Source: Affinundibacterium flavidum
Lineage (GTDB): Bacteria; Pseudomonadota; Gammaproteobacteria; Burkholderiales; Burkholderiaceae_D
Direction of reading: 5' to 3'
NCBI RefSeq assembly: GCF_014284175.1
Contig: NZ_JACOGA010000010.1
Span: 1-64,000 of the forward strand
Length of the DNA stretch: 64,000 nt
Every line of letters starts with the position of its first letter. The first letter of the stretch is position 1. Positions 11,021 to 21,732 of this stretch are shown here, in pieces. The notes beneath the pieces were generated by a model. It ran no database searches. It saw nothing but the letters and a program-made list of their open reading frames with translations, and had not been told where the DNA came from. The translations under genes and the position numbers were made by a program.

Positions 11021-11788
11021 ATGAACTTAGCTATTTCTGATACATCTGTTTTTGGTCGCCTGCGAATTATCCTGGTCGATACTAGTCATCCCGGCAATAT
11101 TGGTGCAGTAGCCCGCGCTATGAAAACGATGGGATTTTCTGATTTGTACTTGGTCAACCCACGCTTTGACGATGCCCTAACGCATCCAGATGCAATCGCA
11201 TTTGCCAGCGGTGCGCAAGATATTTTGGCGTCGGCAAAGGTCGTTGAAAAGATAGAAGATGCTTTAGTGGGTTGCCATTTTGTTGCTGCAGTAAGTGCGC
11301 GTTTGCGTGAATTTTCACCGCCTGTTATAGCGCCGCGCGAATTTGCCGATAAGGTAGTTAATCAATTAAAGCAACCAGTTGCCTTGGTTTTCGGTAGTGA
11401 ACGTTTCGGTTTGCCTAACGACATTGTGTTAAATAGTAATGTACTGATTAATGTCGCTGCCAATCCCGACTATTCGTCATTGAATCTTGCGCAAGCGGTG
11501 CAGATTTTGGTGTATGAGTGTCGTATGAGCGCTTTAGCAACGCGATCTAATTCCATGCCGCAGTCAGAAATTGGCTTTCAAGGTGAACTTGCTTCGATGG
11601 AACAAATAGATGGCATGTATAAGCATCTGGAGGAATCACTTGTTAAAATTAATTTCCTAGATCCTCAGAGTCCCAAGAAGCTCATGCCAAGATTGAAACG
11701 TCTCTTTTCAAGAGCTCAACTAGAAGTTGAGGAAGTGAATATAATACGCGGAATTTCAAAGAGAATTTTGGATTTGACTAGGAAGTAA
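11021..11788 (+). CDS. trmJ: tRNA (cytidine/uridine-2'-O-)-methyltransferase TrmJ
   Basis: SPOUT-class methyltransferase that modifies the 2'-OH of tRNA position 32. The N-terminal motif IILVDTSHPGNIGAVARAMK and the SAM-knot motifs LVFGSERFGL and SSLNLAQAVQILVYE are diagnostic. The 255-residue length is normal. No Shine-Dalgarno is obvious before the ATG; a palindrome gcgcaatcgcgc and an AT-rich stretch lie just upstream, so the leader may be very short. It is divergent from suhB. Confidence 0.95.
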   Translation: MNLAISDTSVFGRLRIILVDTSHPGNIGAVARAMKTMGFSDLYLVNPRFDDALTHPDAIAFASGAQDILASAKVVEKIEDALVGCHFVAAVSARLREFSPPVIAPREFADKVVNQLKQPVALVFGSERFGLPNDIVLNSNVLINVAANPDYSSLNLAQAVQILVYECRMSALATRSNSMPQSEIGFQGELASMEQIDGMYKHLEESLVKINFLDPQSPKKLMPRLKRLFSRAQLEVEEVNIIRGISKRILDLTRK

Positions 11789-12100
11789 ACTTGCCTATTT
11801 GATTGTGCTTGAGCGTTGATAAAAGCGCTTGAAACTTCGAATTTCTTTGAATTGCTTCTGTTTCTTGTTTTTAAAATTAGCTTATTTGATTAATTACTGC
11901 TTACTTGCGGATTTAAGTCAGTTTTTTATTTGGCAATTAGTGATTTTCAGACACAAAAATAGGTAATTTACTTTGTTTCTTCATGTAAAAGAAGTAACAT
12001 TCATGATAGTCAACTTCAATAGTGGCTAGGTTCGCTGAATTGAAATTACATTGAATTTTGACCAGCATGTAAATATGTAAAGGGATTTATTATTCGTCAT
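11789..12100. other. AT-rich intergenic stretch before the FimV-like gene
   Basis: No coding region or strong hairpin was recognised. It probably contains the promoter of the FimV-like gene. AAAGGG at 12079-12084 is the only good ribosome binding site near that gene. Confidence 0.5.
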
Positions 12101-14029
12101 TTGCGTCGATTCTTACTTTTTGTTTTGCCTGTCTCCTACTTGATATTGGCGATGGCGCCGGCGTTCGCGCTGGGCTTAGGCGAGATGAGAGTTCGTTCTT
12201 CTCTTGGACAATCCTTGTTGGTGCATGCCGACGTGGTGGGCGGCGAATCTGAGTTGATAAATCCAAGTTGTTTGCGTGCGCGGGTTGTCACAATGGACGG
12301 CATATTTATTGCCAGCGCGAACATTGTTATTCAGCAAAATCAAAAGCGACGTGTTTTGAGTTTTTCGACCAGGCAGGTGATAAACGAGCCTGCGATCAAT
12401 TTGATTATTGATATCAATTGCGAAACTCAGTTGCACAGAGAATTTTCCGTGTTGCTTGATCCACCAGAAGCTTTAATTGGTGCAGGAGCATTTAGTCGTG
12501 ACGAGTCGCCGTTCGGTAAGAACAATCAAGATGGCGTAAATCCAGCAGCCACAAACGTTACAGAGACATCCGTCAAGACAGAGCCCAAAATTAATCCTAG
12601 AAAGAAAAAGCAGACGAGACCTGAATTCGCGCGTGATCCAGTTGAGGTGATTCCTGCGGCTGCGTCCAAAAGCGAGCCCAAGAAAAAGAAAGTCGCCGCG
12701 GTGCCAGTGAAAGATGTGTTGCGATTGTCGGACGATATTGTGATGCCAGGGGCACCCCAAGGCTTGCGAATGAGCGATGTACTGAGCACAGAAACAGGTC
12801 AAAAGTTGGTTGAAAACATGCAGGAGCTAAAAGCAGCACAAGCTCGTATGGCTGCCATATTGCGTGATGAAAGTGTATCTGCTGAAGCGTCAGTTTCGGT
12901 CGCGTCAAAATTAGAAGATAGTGTTGAAATTGCTAATTTGAAGCGTGAGACAGAGCAGTTGCGGAAACAAAATCAGTTAGATAAGTCTGCATTGACATTA
13001 TTGCAAAATAAGACTGGCTTCGATTATTGGCTGTTGGCTTTGGCGGTCATTGCGATTTTGGCGATTGTTGTGATCTTGTTCTTACTCCTGTACATACGAC
13101 GAAATTTGGCGGGACAAAAGGCCACTTGGTGGGAGGGCGAGGAGGAACTTCACGGAGCTCAGCCAGAAAAAATCGAAGATGTGATCAATAACTTGCAAGC
13201 GAGTTATGACACCAAATCGACTGAGTCAACTGTTGGATCCGGGCCGCTTGAAAAGCGTAATTCGACTGTAAAACCGACTGGAGAATTCAAGTCCGCTGCA
13301 GATGATTTCAGTCCAAGTCAGGCTTTGTCGGATCATAGTAATTTCCATCGGACGCCTAGTTTGGAAGAAACTAATAGCAGTATCTTTAATTTCTTCGCTC
13401 CGCGTGGGGGCTCTGTCAAAGTCGAAGAAATTTCTGACGTGACTCAAGAAGCTGAGTTTTGGATTTCGATGAATGATCCTCAACGCGCAATCGAAATTTT
13501 ATCTGCGCAAGAGCAGTTAGAACATCCAGATTCACCTGTACCTTGGTTGTTCTTGCTCGACTTGTATCGGACTGTGAATGACCGGGCAAAGTACGATCAA
13601 TTACGAGATCGCTTTATAGTGTTCTTCAATGCCAATATTCCAGAATTCGATGCAGATCTGTCTCAAATTCCAAGTCGGCACTTAGAAGACTTTCCTCATT
13701 TAATGCAAAAAATCTGTGACGTATGGGGAGAGAATAATATTATTCCTTACTTGGAAGCGTTATTGGTGGACGATAGAGAGGGAAAGCGTGCAGGATTTGA
13801 CTTGCCAGTGTATCGCGATATCTTATTGCTATTGGGAATCGCGCATGAATTAGATAGAATTAAAGCAATTGAAGGGCCTGTACAAGATACGCGAGAACCA
13901 GTTGCACCTGAGCCTGAATCTAGGCCTGAACCAGTCAACGGGGGAGCGAAAGATCACTTGGCTGATGCTGAATTTGGAACCATAGAATTTGAAAGTATTG
14001 ACTTTCCTATCGAACTAGGCAAAAAATAG
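12101..14029 (+). CDS. FimV-like inner-membrane protein
   Basis: Relative of FimV/TspA proteins, which organise the cell pole and type IV pili. Residues 1-24 form a signal peptide, followed by the FimV N-terminal domain (ALGLGEMRVRSSLGQSLL). Residues about 160-220 are Lys/Pro-rich, a short coiled coil lies near 280-300, a membrane helix at about 312-333, and the cytoplasmic C-terminal half includes the conserved FWISMNDPQRAIEIL helical-repeat region. The tail is acidic. The start is unclear: 12101 is a TTG with no nearby ribosome binding site. AAAGGG at 12079-12084 is well spaced for an in-frame ATT at 12089, which would add four residues. Confidence 0.75.
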   Translation: MRRFLLFVLPVSYLILAMAPAFALGLGEMRVRSSLGQSLLVHADVVGGESELINPSCLRARVVTMDGIFIASANIVIQQNQKRRVLSFSTRQVINEPAINLIIDINCETQLHREFSVLLDPPEALIGAGAFSRDESPFGKNNQDGVNPAATNVTETSVKTEPKINPRKKKQTRPEFARDPVEVIPAAASKSEPKKKKVAAVPVKDVLRLSDDIVMPGAPQGLRMSDVLSTETGQKLVENMQELKAAQARMAAILRDESVSAEASVSVASKLEDSVEIANLKRETEQLRKQNQLDKSALTLLQNKTGFDYWLLALAVIAILAIVVILFLLLYIRRNLAGQKATWWEGEEELHGAQPEKIEDVINNLQASYDTKSTESTVGSGPLEKRNSTVKPTGEFKSAADDFSPSQALSDHSNFHRTPSLEETNSSIFNFFAPRGGSVKVEEISDVTQEAEFWISMNDPQRAIEILSAQEQLEHPDSPVPWLFLLDLYRTVNDRAKYDQLRDRFIVFFNANIPEFDADLSQIPSRHLEDFPHLMQKICDVWGENNIIPYLEALLVDDREGKRAGFDLPVYRDILLLLGIAHELDRIKAIEGPVQDTREPVAPEPESRPEPVNGGAKDHLADAEFGTIEFESIDFPIELGKK

Positions 14030-14126
14030 AATGATTGATAAATTCTTATTGTCATAACAGCAGGCGTTAGATTAACCTGAGTTAGACCAATTTGAGAGAC
14101 TGAGCATCATTTGTATTTGTGTAAAG

Positions 14127-14153
14127 AAAGCGGCCGGTATGGTCGCTTTTTTA
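14127..14153 (+). terminator. terminator after the FimV-like gene
   Basis: The stem aaagcggcc / ggtcgcttt (one G-U pair) with a 5-nt loop runs into a T-run. It lies about 100 nt past the stop codon. Confidence 0.8.
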
Positions 14154-14232
14154 TTATTGGAGTCGTGATTGATTTCTATCTCCAGCCATTCGGTGTATAG
14201 ATGAGAAATTCGGTGGACATTCAAGATCGGGC

Positions 14233-14261
14233 TGGAGAGAAAACCGACATCAAGGTATAAT
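14233..14261 (+). promoter_or_regulatory. candidate sigma-70 promoter of purL
   Basis: A perfect -10 TATAAT at 14256-14261 is preceded, 17 nt away, by TGGAGA (4/6 to the -35 consensus). It lies about 100 nt before the chosen purL start. Confidence 0.6.
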
Positions 14262-14361
14262 CTCGCTTTCCGTTCCAACCCGCGATGTGTTTGTGCTCTC
14301 TCGTGATATTGCCAGCGCGAGCCTCAGAAAACAGCCACTTTGCCTCAACTACATTCACGCC

Positions 14362-17300
14362 ATGTTGATATTGCCAGGCTCTAACGCCCTGTCTGCCTTC
14401 CGCACTAAGAATTTATTGTCCCGCTTGCAAGCCGTCGATGCCAACATCGTTGGGGTTACTGCGCGCTACGCTCATTTCGTCGATACATCTGCACCTTTGA
14501 GTGAGATTGATGTCAATCGCCTCAAGGCACTTTTGGTTTACGGTGACGCATTTACGAGCAGTGAAGAGGGCGATAGTTTTGTTGTGATCCCGCGCTTTGG
14601 CACGATTTCACCTTGGGCGTCAAAAGCAACCGACATTACGCATAATTGCGGTATGCAGCAAATCAAACGCTTAGAGCGTGGTGTACAGTATTTTGTACAA
14701 GTTAAATCTGGTTTGTTAGGTGGTGCAAAAAAACTCGCCGCTGATTCTAAGCAAGGTGTGATCGCTTTATTGCATGATCGTATGACCGAAATGGTATTGG
14801 AAGATTTGAATGCTGCCAAAGGCTTGTTCACGGAATTAGAAGCTAAGCCTTTAGAGCATGTCGATGTTTTAGGTGGTGGTAAAGCAGCTTTGGTCGATGC
14901 CAACAGCACATTAGGTTTGGCGTTGTCGGATGATGAGGTTGATTATCTGGTTGACGCATTTACGACTGCAAAGCGCAATCCTACTGACGTTGAGCTGATG
15001 ATGTTTGCGCAGGCGAATAGTGAGCACTGTCGCCATAAAATCTTCAATGCCGACTGGACTATCGACGGCGAGAAAAAAGATATCTCGCTATTCGGCATGA
15101 TCAAGAACACGCATTTACTGCAACCCAAAGGTACTATCGTTGCCTACAGCGATAACTCTTCCATCATGGAAGGCGCGACGGTTACACGCTTCTATCCAAA
15201 CGGTGCGGCGAACGGGAATGAATACCAAGCTTCCACTGAGTTGACGCATACTTTGATGAAGGTGGAAACACATAATCACCCGACGGCAATTTCACCATTC
15301 CCAGGCGCATCGACTGGTGCTGGCGGTGAGATTCGTGATGAAGGTGCGACTGGTCGTGGTGCAAAACCAAAGGCTGGCTTAACTGGCTTTACCGTTTCCA
15401 ATTTGAATTTGCCTGGCAATGTGCAAGCATGGGAAAACGCTAGCGATGTGCTGAGCAGCAATGCGACGACACAGCAATACGGCAAACCAGACCGTATCGC
15501 TTCACCTTTGCAAATTATGATAGAAGGCCCGATCGGTGGCGCGGCGTTTAGTAATGAATTTGGCCGCCCAGTTTTGGGTGGCTATTTCCGTACTTACGAA
15601 CAAAATGTTGGTGGTACCGTCCATGGCTACCACAAGCCCATTATGATCGCTGGCGGTATCGGTAGCATCAACGACAAGCATACGAAAAAGTTTGATTTGC
15701 CTGTCGGTAGTTTGTTGATTCAACTCGGTGGCCCAGGCATGCGCATCGGTATGGGCGGTAGTGCTGCTTCATCGATGGCGACAGGTACTAACACCGCTGA
15801 TTTAGATTTTGATTCTGTGCAGCGTGGCAATCCAGAAATGGAACGTCGTGCGCAAGAAGTGATTAACTCTTGCTGGCAATTGGGCGACAATAATCCTATC
15901 TTGTCAATTCATGATGTGGGTGCGGGTGGTTTGTCTAATGCCTTCCCAGAAATCACGAATGATGCAAAACGCGGTGCGATTTTTGACTTACGCAAAGTGC
16001 CCTTGGAAGAAAGCGGCATGGCACCGAAGGAAATCTGGAGTAACGAATCGCAAGAGCGTTATGTGTTAGCGATTGCGCCAGAAAGCCTGCCTTTGTTCCA
16101 GTATTTCTGTGAGCGTGAGCGTTGCTTATTCGCTGTCGTCGGCACTGCAACCGAAGAGCGTCAATTAAAAGTCATTGATCCTCTGAATGACAATGCACCA
16201 GTCGATATGCCGATGAATGTTTTGCTCGGCAAGCCACCAAAAATGCATCGCGAAGTTGAGCACGTCAAGCGTGATTTCCCAGCGATAGATTTAACGGGTA
16301 TGGATTTGAAAGTCGTCGGCGAGCGCGTGTTGAGTTTGCCAACGGTCGGCGATAAATCTTTCCTGGTTACAATCGGTGACCGTTCTGTTGGTGCGATGTC
16401 GGTACGTGATCAAATGGTTGGCCCATGGCAAGTGCCAGTCGCTGATTGTGCTGTAACAGCGATGAGCTTAGACGGTCATCTCGGCGAAGCAATGTCAATG
16501 GGTGAACGTACTCCATTGGCGGTCATCAATGCTGCTGCATCGGGTCGTATGGCGGTCGGTGAGTCGATCACTAATATTGCTGCAGCACCTATTTCCAGCA
16601 TTGAAAGCATCAAGCTCTCAGCAAACTGGATGGCAGCTTGTGGTCAGCCTGGCCAAGATGCGGCTTTGTTTGATACGGTCAAAGCCATCGGTATGGACCT
16701 GTGCCCGGCGCTGGGTATCAGCATTCCGGTTGGTAAAGATTCTTTGTCCATGCGTACCACATGGAAAGATGAGGGCGCTGATAAGTCAGTAACATCCCCT
16801 GTGTCTTTGATTATCTCCGCATTTGCGCCCGTGTATGACATCCGTAAATGTTTGACGCCACAAATCAAATTGGACGCAGGCGATACTAGCCTGATTTTGA
16901 TTGATCTTGGTCGCGGCAAGAATCGTTTGGGTGCATCGGCCTTTGCACAAGTTATGCAAAAGCTCGGTGATCAGACTCCGGATGTGGATAGTGCAGAGGA
17001 TTTGAAAGGCTTCTTCGCAGCGATTCAAACTTTAAATCAAGACGGTAAAATCTTGTCTTACCATGATCGTTCTGACGGCGGTCTGTATGGCACATTGTGC
17101 GAAATGGCGTTTGCTGGTCGTAGCGGTTTAGCGATTAATCTCGACATGTTGACGATGGAAAGTGAGCACGCGGCAGATCAGGGTGATGCGAAAAATTGGG
17201 CAGGGCAGGTTGCTGAACGTCGCAATGAATTAACTTTGCGCGCACTGTTTAATGAAGAGCTGGGTGCAGTCATTCAAGTACGTACTGAACAGCGCAGCGA

Positions 17301-18363
17301 AGTGATGGACGTGTTACGTGCACATAATCTGGGGGCATGCAGTCACGAAATTGGTAAGCCAAATAATAGCGGCGTCATTTCTTTCATGCGCGACGCGAAA
17401 GAAATCTACAAAGAATCTCGCAGTGCTCTGCATCAAATCTGGAGCAAAACCAGCTGGCAAATCGCCCGCATGCGTGACAATCCAGATTGCGCTGACGCTG
17501 AGTTTGCACGTTTGGCGGATGAGTCCGATCCAGGTATGCAACCGAAAGTTACTTTCGATGCGCAAGCAGACGTGGCAGCACCGTTTATCGCAACAGGCGT
17601 ACGTCCGAAAGTTGCAATCTTGCGTGAACAAGGTGTGAACTCACATATTGAAACGGCGTATGTGATGCATAAGGCAGGCTTTACTGCGGTTGACGTTCAC
17701 ATGAGTGATCTGATCGCCGGCCGTGCTAAATTGGCTGACTACAAGGGCTTGATCGCTGTCGGTGGCTTCTCTTACGGTGACGTGTTAGGTGCTGGTGAAG
17801 GTTGGGCGAAAACGATTTTGTTCAACGCTATGATGTCCGAGCAATTCTCTGAATTCTTCCATCGTAACGATACCTTTGGTATGGGTATCTGCAACGGCTG
17901 CCAGATGATGAGTAATTTGAAGTCCATCATTCCAGGCGCGACAGCTTGGCCGAAATTCACCAAGAATAAATCTGAACAATTCGAAGGTCGCTTCTCTATG
18001 GTGGAAATTCTCGAATCCAAATCGATTTTCTTCCAAGGTATGACGGGTACGCAAACGCCAATCGCGGTGGCGCATGGCGAAGGTTTTGCCGACTTCTCAA
18101 CTACTGGCGATATTAATGCGGTACAAGCGGCGATGCGCTTTGTTGATCATCATGGTCTGGCAACGGAAGCTTATCCTTACAATCCGAATGGCTCACCACG
18201 CGGCTTGACTTCCGTAACCAATGATGACGGACGCTTTACTGTGATGATGCCGCATGCTGAGCGTGTATTCCGCAGCGTGTTACATTCTTGGGCACCTGAA
18301 TCCTTTGGTGACGATTCTCCTTGGATGCGCATGTTTAGAAATGCAAGAGTTTGGGTGGGGTAA
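14362..18363 (+). CDS. purL: phosphoribosylformylglycinamidine synthase PurL (large type)
   Basis: Fourth step of purine synthesis: converts FGAR, glutamine and ATP to FGAM. It is the single-chain proteobacterial form of about 1333 residues. In order come the N-terminal PurS-like domain, the linker, two AIRS-type ATPase halves ([36 protein letters not shown]) and a C-terminal class I glutamine amidotransferase with nucleophile Cys in [11 protein letters not shown] and the AHGEG histidine. I chose the ATG at 14362 because homologues begin [13 protein letters not shown]. The frame stays open upstream to a GTG at 14287, without support. A terminator follows directly. Confidence 0.97.
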   Translation: MLILPGSNALSAFRTKNLLSRLQAVDANIVGVTARYAHFVDTSAPLSEIDVNRLKALLVYGDAFTSSEEGDSFVVIPRFGTISPWASKATDITHNCGMQQIKRLERGVQYFVQVKSGLLGGAKKLAADSKQGVIALLHDRMTEMVLEDLNAAKGLFTELEAKPLEHVDVLGGGKAALVDANSTLGLALSDDEVDYLVDAFTTAKRNPTDVELMMFAQANSEHCRHKIFNADWTIDGEKKDISLFGMIKNTHLLQPKGTIVAYSDNSSIMEGATVTRFYPNGAANGNEYQASTELTHTLMKVETHNHPTAISPFPGASTGAGGEIRDEGATGRGAKPKAGLTGFTVSNLNLPGNVQAWENASDVLSSNATTQQYGKPDRIASPLQIMIEGPIGGAAFSNEFGRPVLGGYFRTYEQNVGGTVHGYHKPIMIAGGIGSINDKHTKKFDLPVGSLLIQLGGPGMRIGMGGSAASSMATGTNTADLDFDSVQRGNPEMERRAQEVINSCWQLGDNNPILSIHDVGAGGLSNAFPEITNDAKRGAIFDLRKVPLEESGMAPKEIWSNESQERYVLAIAPESLPLFQYFCERERCLFAVVGTATEERQLKVIDPLNDNAPVDMPMNVLLGKPPKMHREVEHVKRDFPAIDLTGMDLKVVGERVLSLPTVGDKSFLVTIGDRSVGAMSVRDQMVGPWQVPVADCAVTAMSLDGHLGEAMSMGERTPLAVINAAASGRMAVGESITNIAAAPISSIESIKLSANWMAACGQPGQDAALFDTVKAIGMDLCPALGISIPVGKDSLSMRTTWKDEGADKSVTSPVSLIISAFAPVYDIRKCLTPQIKLDAGDTSLILIDLGRGKNRLGASAFAQVMQKLGDQTPDVDSAEDLKGFFAAIQTLNQDGKILSYHDRSDGGLYGTLCEMAFAGRSGLAINLDMLTMESEHAADQGDAKNWAGQVAERRNELTLRALFNEELGAVIQVRTEQRSEVMDVLRAHNLGACSHEIGKPNNSGVISFMRDAKEIYKESRSALHQIWSKTSWQIARMRDNPDCADAEFARLADESDPGMQPKVTFDAQADVAAPFIATGVRPKVAILREQGVNSHIETAYVMHKAGFTAVDVHMSDLIAGRAKLADYKGLIAVGGFSYGDVLGAGEGWAKTILFNAMMSEQFSEFFHRNDTFGMGICNGCQMMSNLKSIIPGATAWPKFTKNKSEQFEGRFSMVEILESKSIFFQGMTGTQTPIAVAHGEGFADFSTTGDINAVQAAMRFVDHHGLATEAYPYNPNGSPRGLTSVTNDDGRFTVMMPHAERVFRSVLHSWAPESFGDDSPWMRMFRNARVWVG

Positions 18364-18376
18364 TTTGATCGCACAC

Positions 18377-18416
18377 AAAAAACGCAGAGTTAAGCCGATG
18401 GCGCTCTGCGTTTTTT
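18377..18416 (+). terminator. terminator of purL
   Basis: The stem aacgcagag / ctctgcgtt with a 14-nt loop is flanked by AAAA on the left and TTTTTT on the right. It begins 14 nt past the purL stop. Confidence 0.85.
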
Positions 18417-18587
18417 GGGTTTGTCACGCACCATCGGTTTTTCTTCGGACGCAAGCACCAAGCAATATTGTGGTGAAAATGCGCAACAAGATTTTTATCA
18501 CAATTTAGATCTTGCCTGAGTACTTCGGAATTCGAAACGGGGCAATCATGCCTATGATTTGTGATTGCCCCTAACAAAGAATTGGGT

Positions 18588-20444
18588 TTAAGCGTGCGTG
18601 CCTAGTTCTCTCCTTCTGTCGATGAATAAGCTATTGCCCAGCATGCGTTTGGCTTGTTTTTTTGCATCGGTTGCCGCTACCGAAATTTGGTGATGTGAAG
18701 TGTAGTTTTGGGAGTCCGCACGAATAATACCGAGTGACAGGCTAATGAGTGGATAGAAAACTTTCTTGCCTTGTCGGTCTTCGCTAATGTACCCACCTCT
18801 TTCTCGATCTTCGTTGCTATAGAAGTCCGCAATTGCGGTCTCGAATGATCGCAAGATGGCTTGGCAGCGTAGTTCCCAATCTGAACTTTGAAACAAGACA
18901 ATGAAGTCGTCGCCGCCAATGTGCCCGATAAAGTCATCATGCGGATCGCAGTGTTGCGCAATAATTTGGCTGGTCAGTTGTATGACTTCATCACCTCGTT
19001 GGTAGCCATAGACGTCATTAAATGGTTTGAAGTGATCAAGATCGCAGTAGCATGCTGCGAACTGAAGTTCTTGCAAAATTAGCTGATCAATGTGCTGGTT
19101 GATGGCCACATTGCCTGGCAATTGCGTCAAGGGATTCGCATAGCGAGCTGCCTCAATTTGCATCTTGGTGATTTCTCGCATCAGGTCCGGCCCAGTAGCG
19201 ATGCCAAGATAGCGCCCCTGTTCGACTACAATAATGCCATTGATTAAGTGCTCAGGGTCAGCTTCGACCACCATATGACTGACTTGCTGCAGGTTAGTAT
19301 CATGCTCCACCAATAGAGGATTGGGATCCATAAAAACCTTGCAGGATTTTTTGCCATATAATTCGCGTTGAAATGGCCTTGAAAATCTATCGATCATGTT
19401 GTGGCGATTGATGATTCCGACTGGAATGTGCGCATCTACCACAGGAATAATTTTCAATTTGGGATCTGCCAAGAACAAATTCTCTACTTCATTATTAAGT
19501 GTTGATGAGCTGATCGTTGGCGGTGTCTTCATTAAATTGTTAATGGTCACGGTTTTTTTATTTTGCACAATTAAATACGCATGCTTAGTTTTTCTCTTGG
19601 ATGAAAGCGCTTTCGCGACTTCGGCTGAAATCGATTTTGCGGGATTGGCGTGAGGTTTTGCTATGTGGTAGCCCTGACCGCATGCAACACCTAAATCAAG
19701 CAAAGTAGCGAGTTCTGCGGACGTCTCGATGCCTTCAGCGACTACGCGAGAACCTGACTTCTCAGCAATGCTCTGTATCGAGCGGACGAATTGTCGTTTG
19801 ACGGCGTCTTTGTCAATTCCCTGAATAAAATGCATGTCGATTTTGACGAATTCTGGCTGCAATTCTGACCACAGCCGCAGACTAGAAAATCCCTCTCCCA
19901 GATCGTCGATGGCAATCTCAAAGCCCATCTCCCTGTAATGCAGCACGGCTTCGTATAACAAACTGTAATCGTGTGTAGGTTGGTATTCAGTAAGTTCGAT
20001 AATGACGCGTTCAGGATTTATACCAATTTCGTGAATGTAGTCCAAAGTCTCTCCGTGTCTGGCATCACGTTTGAGTAGACATTCCGGACTGACATTGAGA
20101 AAGAGCTTGCCCGGTAGTTGAAGCGCCTTAAATTGCTCCAGCACAATTCGCCGGCACAAATGTTCAATAGTGACCCGTAAGCCATGTTCTTCAGCCGCTT
20201 GAAATAGATTAAGTGGCGAATGTAGCGGGCTATCGGATGGTCCTCTTATCAGGCCTTCATAACCGAGTATTTGACCATCCTCCATGTGAATAATTGGTTG
20301 AAATCGCGCTGTGAGCAAGCGCTCTTGGATGATTTTGCAGAGGTGTGAATAGGAATTTTGTTCGTGCGAATCGATAAATAATGCGGTTTTTGTTGCGCTA
20401 GGGCAACAAATTTCATTTGAGTTTGACAGTAACCCGTGATCCAT
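18588..20444 (-). CDS. EAL-CBS-GGDEF cyclic-di-GMP protein
   Basis: A 618-residue protein with an N-terminal EAL domain (signature GYEGLIRGP; also NVSPE, TEYQP, DDLGEGFSSLRLW, VKIDMHFI, AEGIET), a pair of CBS-type modules in the middle, and a C-terminal GGDEF domain with GHIGGDDFIVLF. EAL residues for metal and general base (E of EGL, E of TE, DD, K of VKID, E of AEGIE) are present, so phosphodiesterase activity is plausible. The GGDDF site could be active. No membrane segment is predicted, so sensing would be cytosolic through the CBS pair, which often binds adenosyl compounds. It is transcribed alone. Confidence 0.85.
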   Translation of the reverse strand: MDHGLLSNSNEICCPSATKTALFIDSHEQNSYSHLCKIIQERLLTARFQPIIHMEDGQILGYEGLIRGPSDSPLHSPLNLFQAAEEHGLRVTIEHLCRRIVLEQFKALQLPGKLFLNVSPECLLKRDARHGETLDYIHEIGINPERVIIELTEYQPTHDYSLLYEAVLHYREMGFEIAIDDLGEGFSSLRLWSELQPEFVKIDMHFIQGIDKDAVKRQFVRSIQSIAEKSGSRVVAEGIETSAELATLLDLGVACGQGYHIAKPHANPAKSISAEVAKALSSKRKTKHAYLIVQNKKTVTINNLMKTPPTISSSTLNNEVENLFLADPKLKIIPVVDAHIPVGIINRHNMIDRFSRPFQRELYGKKSCKVFMDPNPLLVEHDTNLQQVSHMVVEADPEHLINGIIVVEQGRYLGIATGPDLMREITKMQIEAARYANPLTQLPGNVAINQHIDQLILQELQFAACYCDLDHFKPFNDVYGYQRGDEVIQLTSQIIAQHCDPHDDFIGHIGGDDFIVLFQSSDWELRCQAILRSFETAIADFYSNEDRERGGYISEDRQGKKVFYPLISLSLGIIRADSQNYTSHHQISVAATDAKKQAKRMLGNSLFIDRRRELGTHA

Positions 20445-20848
20445 AGAGTGATTTTAAGCTTTATCGAAATTGCCGAGTCGAAGTTAACTTTCGGTTTTTT
20501 AAGCTTAATGCCGGAATGTGACGTAGATATTTCACAAAGTCTCATCAAACTTTGTTTGACGAAATTTTCGTTAAATATATCTGGGTTTTAGCTCTAATAT
20601 TTGCATCTAGAGCTATTTATGCAAATAGCAATTTCTTAGCTTAAATTGGATATTAGGTAATTTCCTCTAATATTGAAATAATATATTGTTTTTGTATGGA
20701 AATATTCTTTATAGCCTTATATATCCAAGATATAAACTGAAATCTCTAATGAATTCGCGGCTTTTGAGAGGGAAATTGCCAAAAAAACAGGCTACCAAAC
20801 GGTTTTGAACTTTGCTACAATCGCACGCTTGACTGTATTTGGTAGTTT
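20445..20848. other. AT-rich intergenic stretch upstream of tRNA-Ser
   Basis: No gene was recognised. A TACAAT at 20816-20821 lies 28 nt before the tRNA and is a plausible -10 box. The matching -35 is unclear. Confidence 0.5.
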
Positions 20849-20939
20849 GGAAAGATGGCAGAGTGGTCGAATGCACCGGACTCGAAATCCGGCATACGTT
20901 TATGACGTATCCAGGGTTCAAATCCCTGTCTTTCCGCCA
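20849..20939 (+). tRNA. tRNA-Ser(CGA)
   Basis: A class II tRNA with a long variable arm. The acceptor stem GGAAAGA / TCTTTCC is perfect, the anticodon stem ccgga/tccgg encloses the loop CTCGAAA (anticodon CGA, codon UCG), and the T-arm carries GGTTCAAATCC. The discriminator G and CCA are encoded. Length is 91 nt. Confidence 0.97.
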
Positions 20940-21218
20940 GCATGCAATTCAACGATTATTTGGCAAAGATCAAAAATCGTTTGAACAAGTCAAGCTAGAA
21001 TGGTTTTTGTGTTTATTGATCATCGGAAACGATAAATGTGGATGCAATCTTGCATATCAGATTGATGATGAACTTGCTGTTTGACACGAAATCTGTTTGA
21101 AGTACGGCGTTTTTGTGATGATCATATTGTAAAAGCGAAATTAAAAATAGCAACCAAACCGATTTGGTCTTGGTACATACAGATAATCTTTAACTGTATT
21201 TTGTGAAGAGTGAGAAAA

Positions 21219-21509
21219 ATGGCAAACCTTTTAGACTTAAAGTCAGATGATTTTGACTACAATCCTAACAATCTCTTGGATACATTGATCAAGCAACTGC
21301 ATTTAAAAAATGACGCGGCTTTATCAAGAGCATTAGAAGTTGCTCCTCCAGTAATCAGTAAAATCCGTCATCATCATTTGCCAGTTGGTGCTTCATTGCT
21401 AATTCGTATGCACGAAATAAGTGATTTAAGTATCAAAGAATTGCGTGCCTTGATGGGAGACCGTCGGGAAAAGTTCCGTATCGGCGATCAGGTTATTCGC
21501 GTCGATTAA
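21219..21509 (+). CDS. small helix-turn-helix-like protein
   Basis: A 96-residue protein starting MANLLDLKSDDFDYNP. The central part (KNDAALSRALEVAPPVISKIRH) looks like a Cro/C1-type HTH, with DAALSRALEV as helix 2 and PPVISKIRH as the recognition helix. This suggests a small DNA-binding regulator. The exact family is not recognised. The ATG at 21219 has GAGTGAG upstream, and a GTG three codons earlier is also in frame. The gene is followed by a very strong terminator. Its position between tRNA-Ser and a NadR-like ATPase gene gives no clear functional hint. Confidence 0.7.
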   Translation: MANLLDLKSDDFDYNPNNLLDTLIKQLHLKNDAALSRALEVAPPVISKIRHHHLPVGASLLIRMHEISDLSIKELRALMGDRREKFRIGDQVIRVD

Positions 21510-21530
21510 TTCGAATGCGCTGTCGCCAGC

Positions 21531-21567
21531 ACAGGGTTAAATCAGGAATGATTTAACCCTGTTTTAT
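21531..21567 (+). terminator. strong terminator after the HTH-like gene
   Basis: A perfect 14-bp stem (acagggttaaatca / tgatttaaccctgt) with a GGAA tetraloop is followed by TTTATTTT. Confidence 0.9.
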
Positions 21568-21732
21568 TTTGTGCCTGAGGCATAACTACTTGTGCGAAAA
21601 AGAGCATAATGTCAGTGTATACAACAGTAATGTACAAGAACATTGAACAAGAGCAATGCGTTGTTTCTGATTTGCAATCTGCTGTGTTAGCATGTACTTA
21701 TCTATCGATGTGAATTTTCGGTTGAGGTAATC

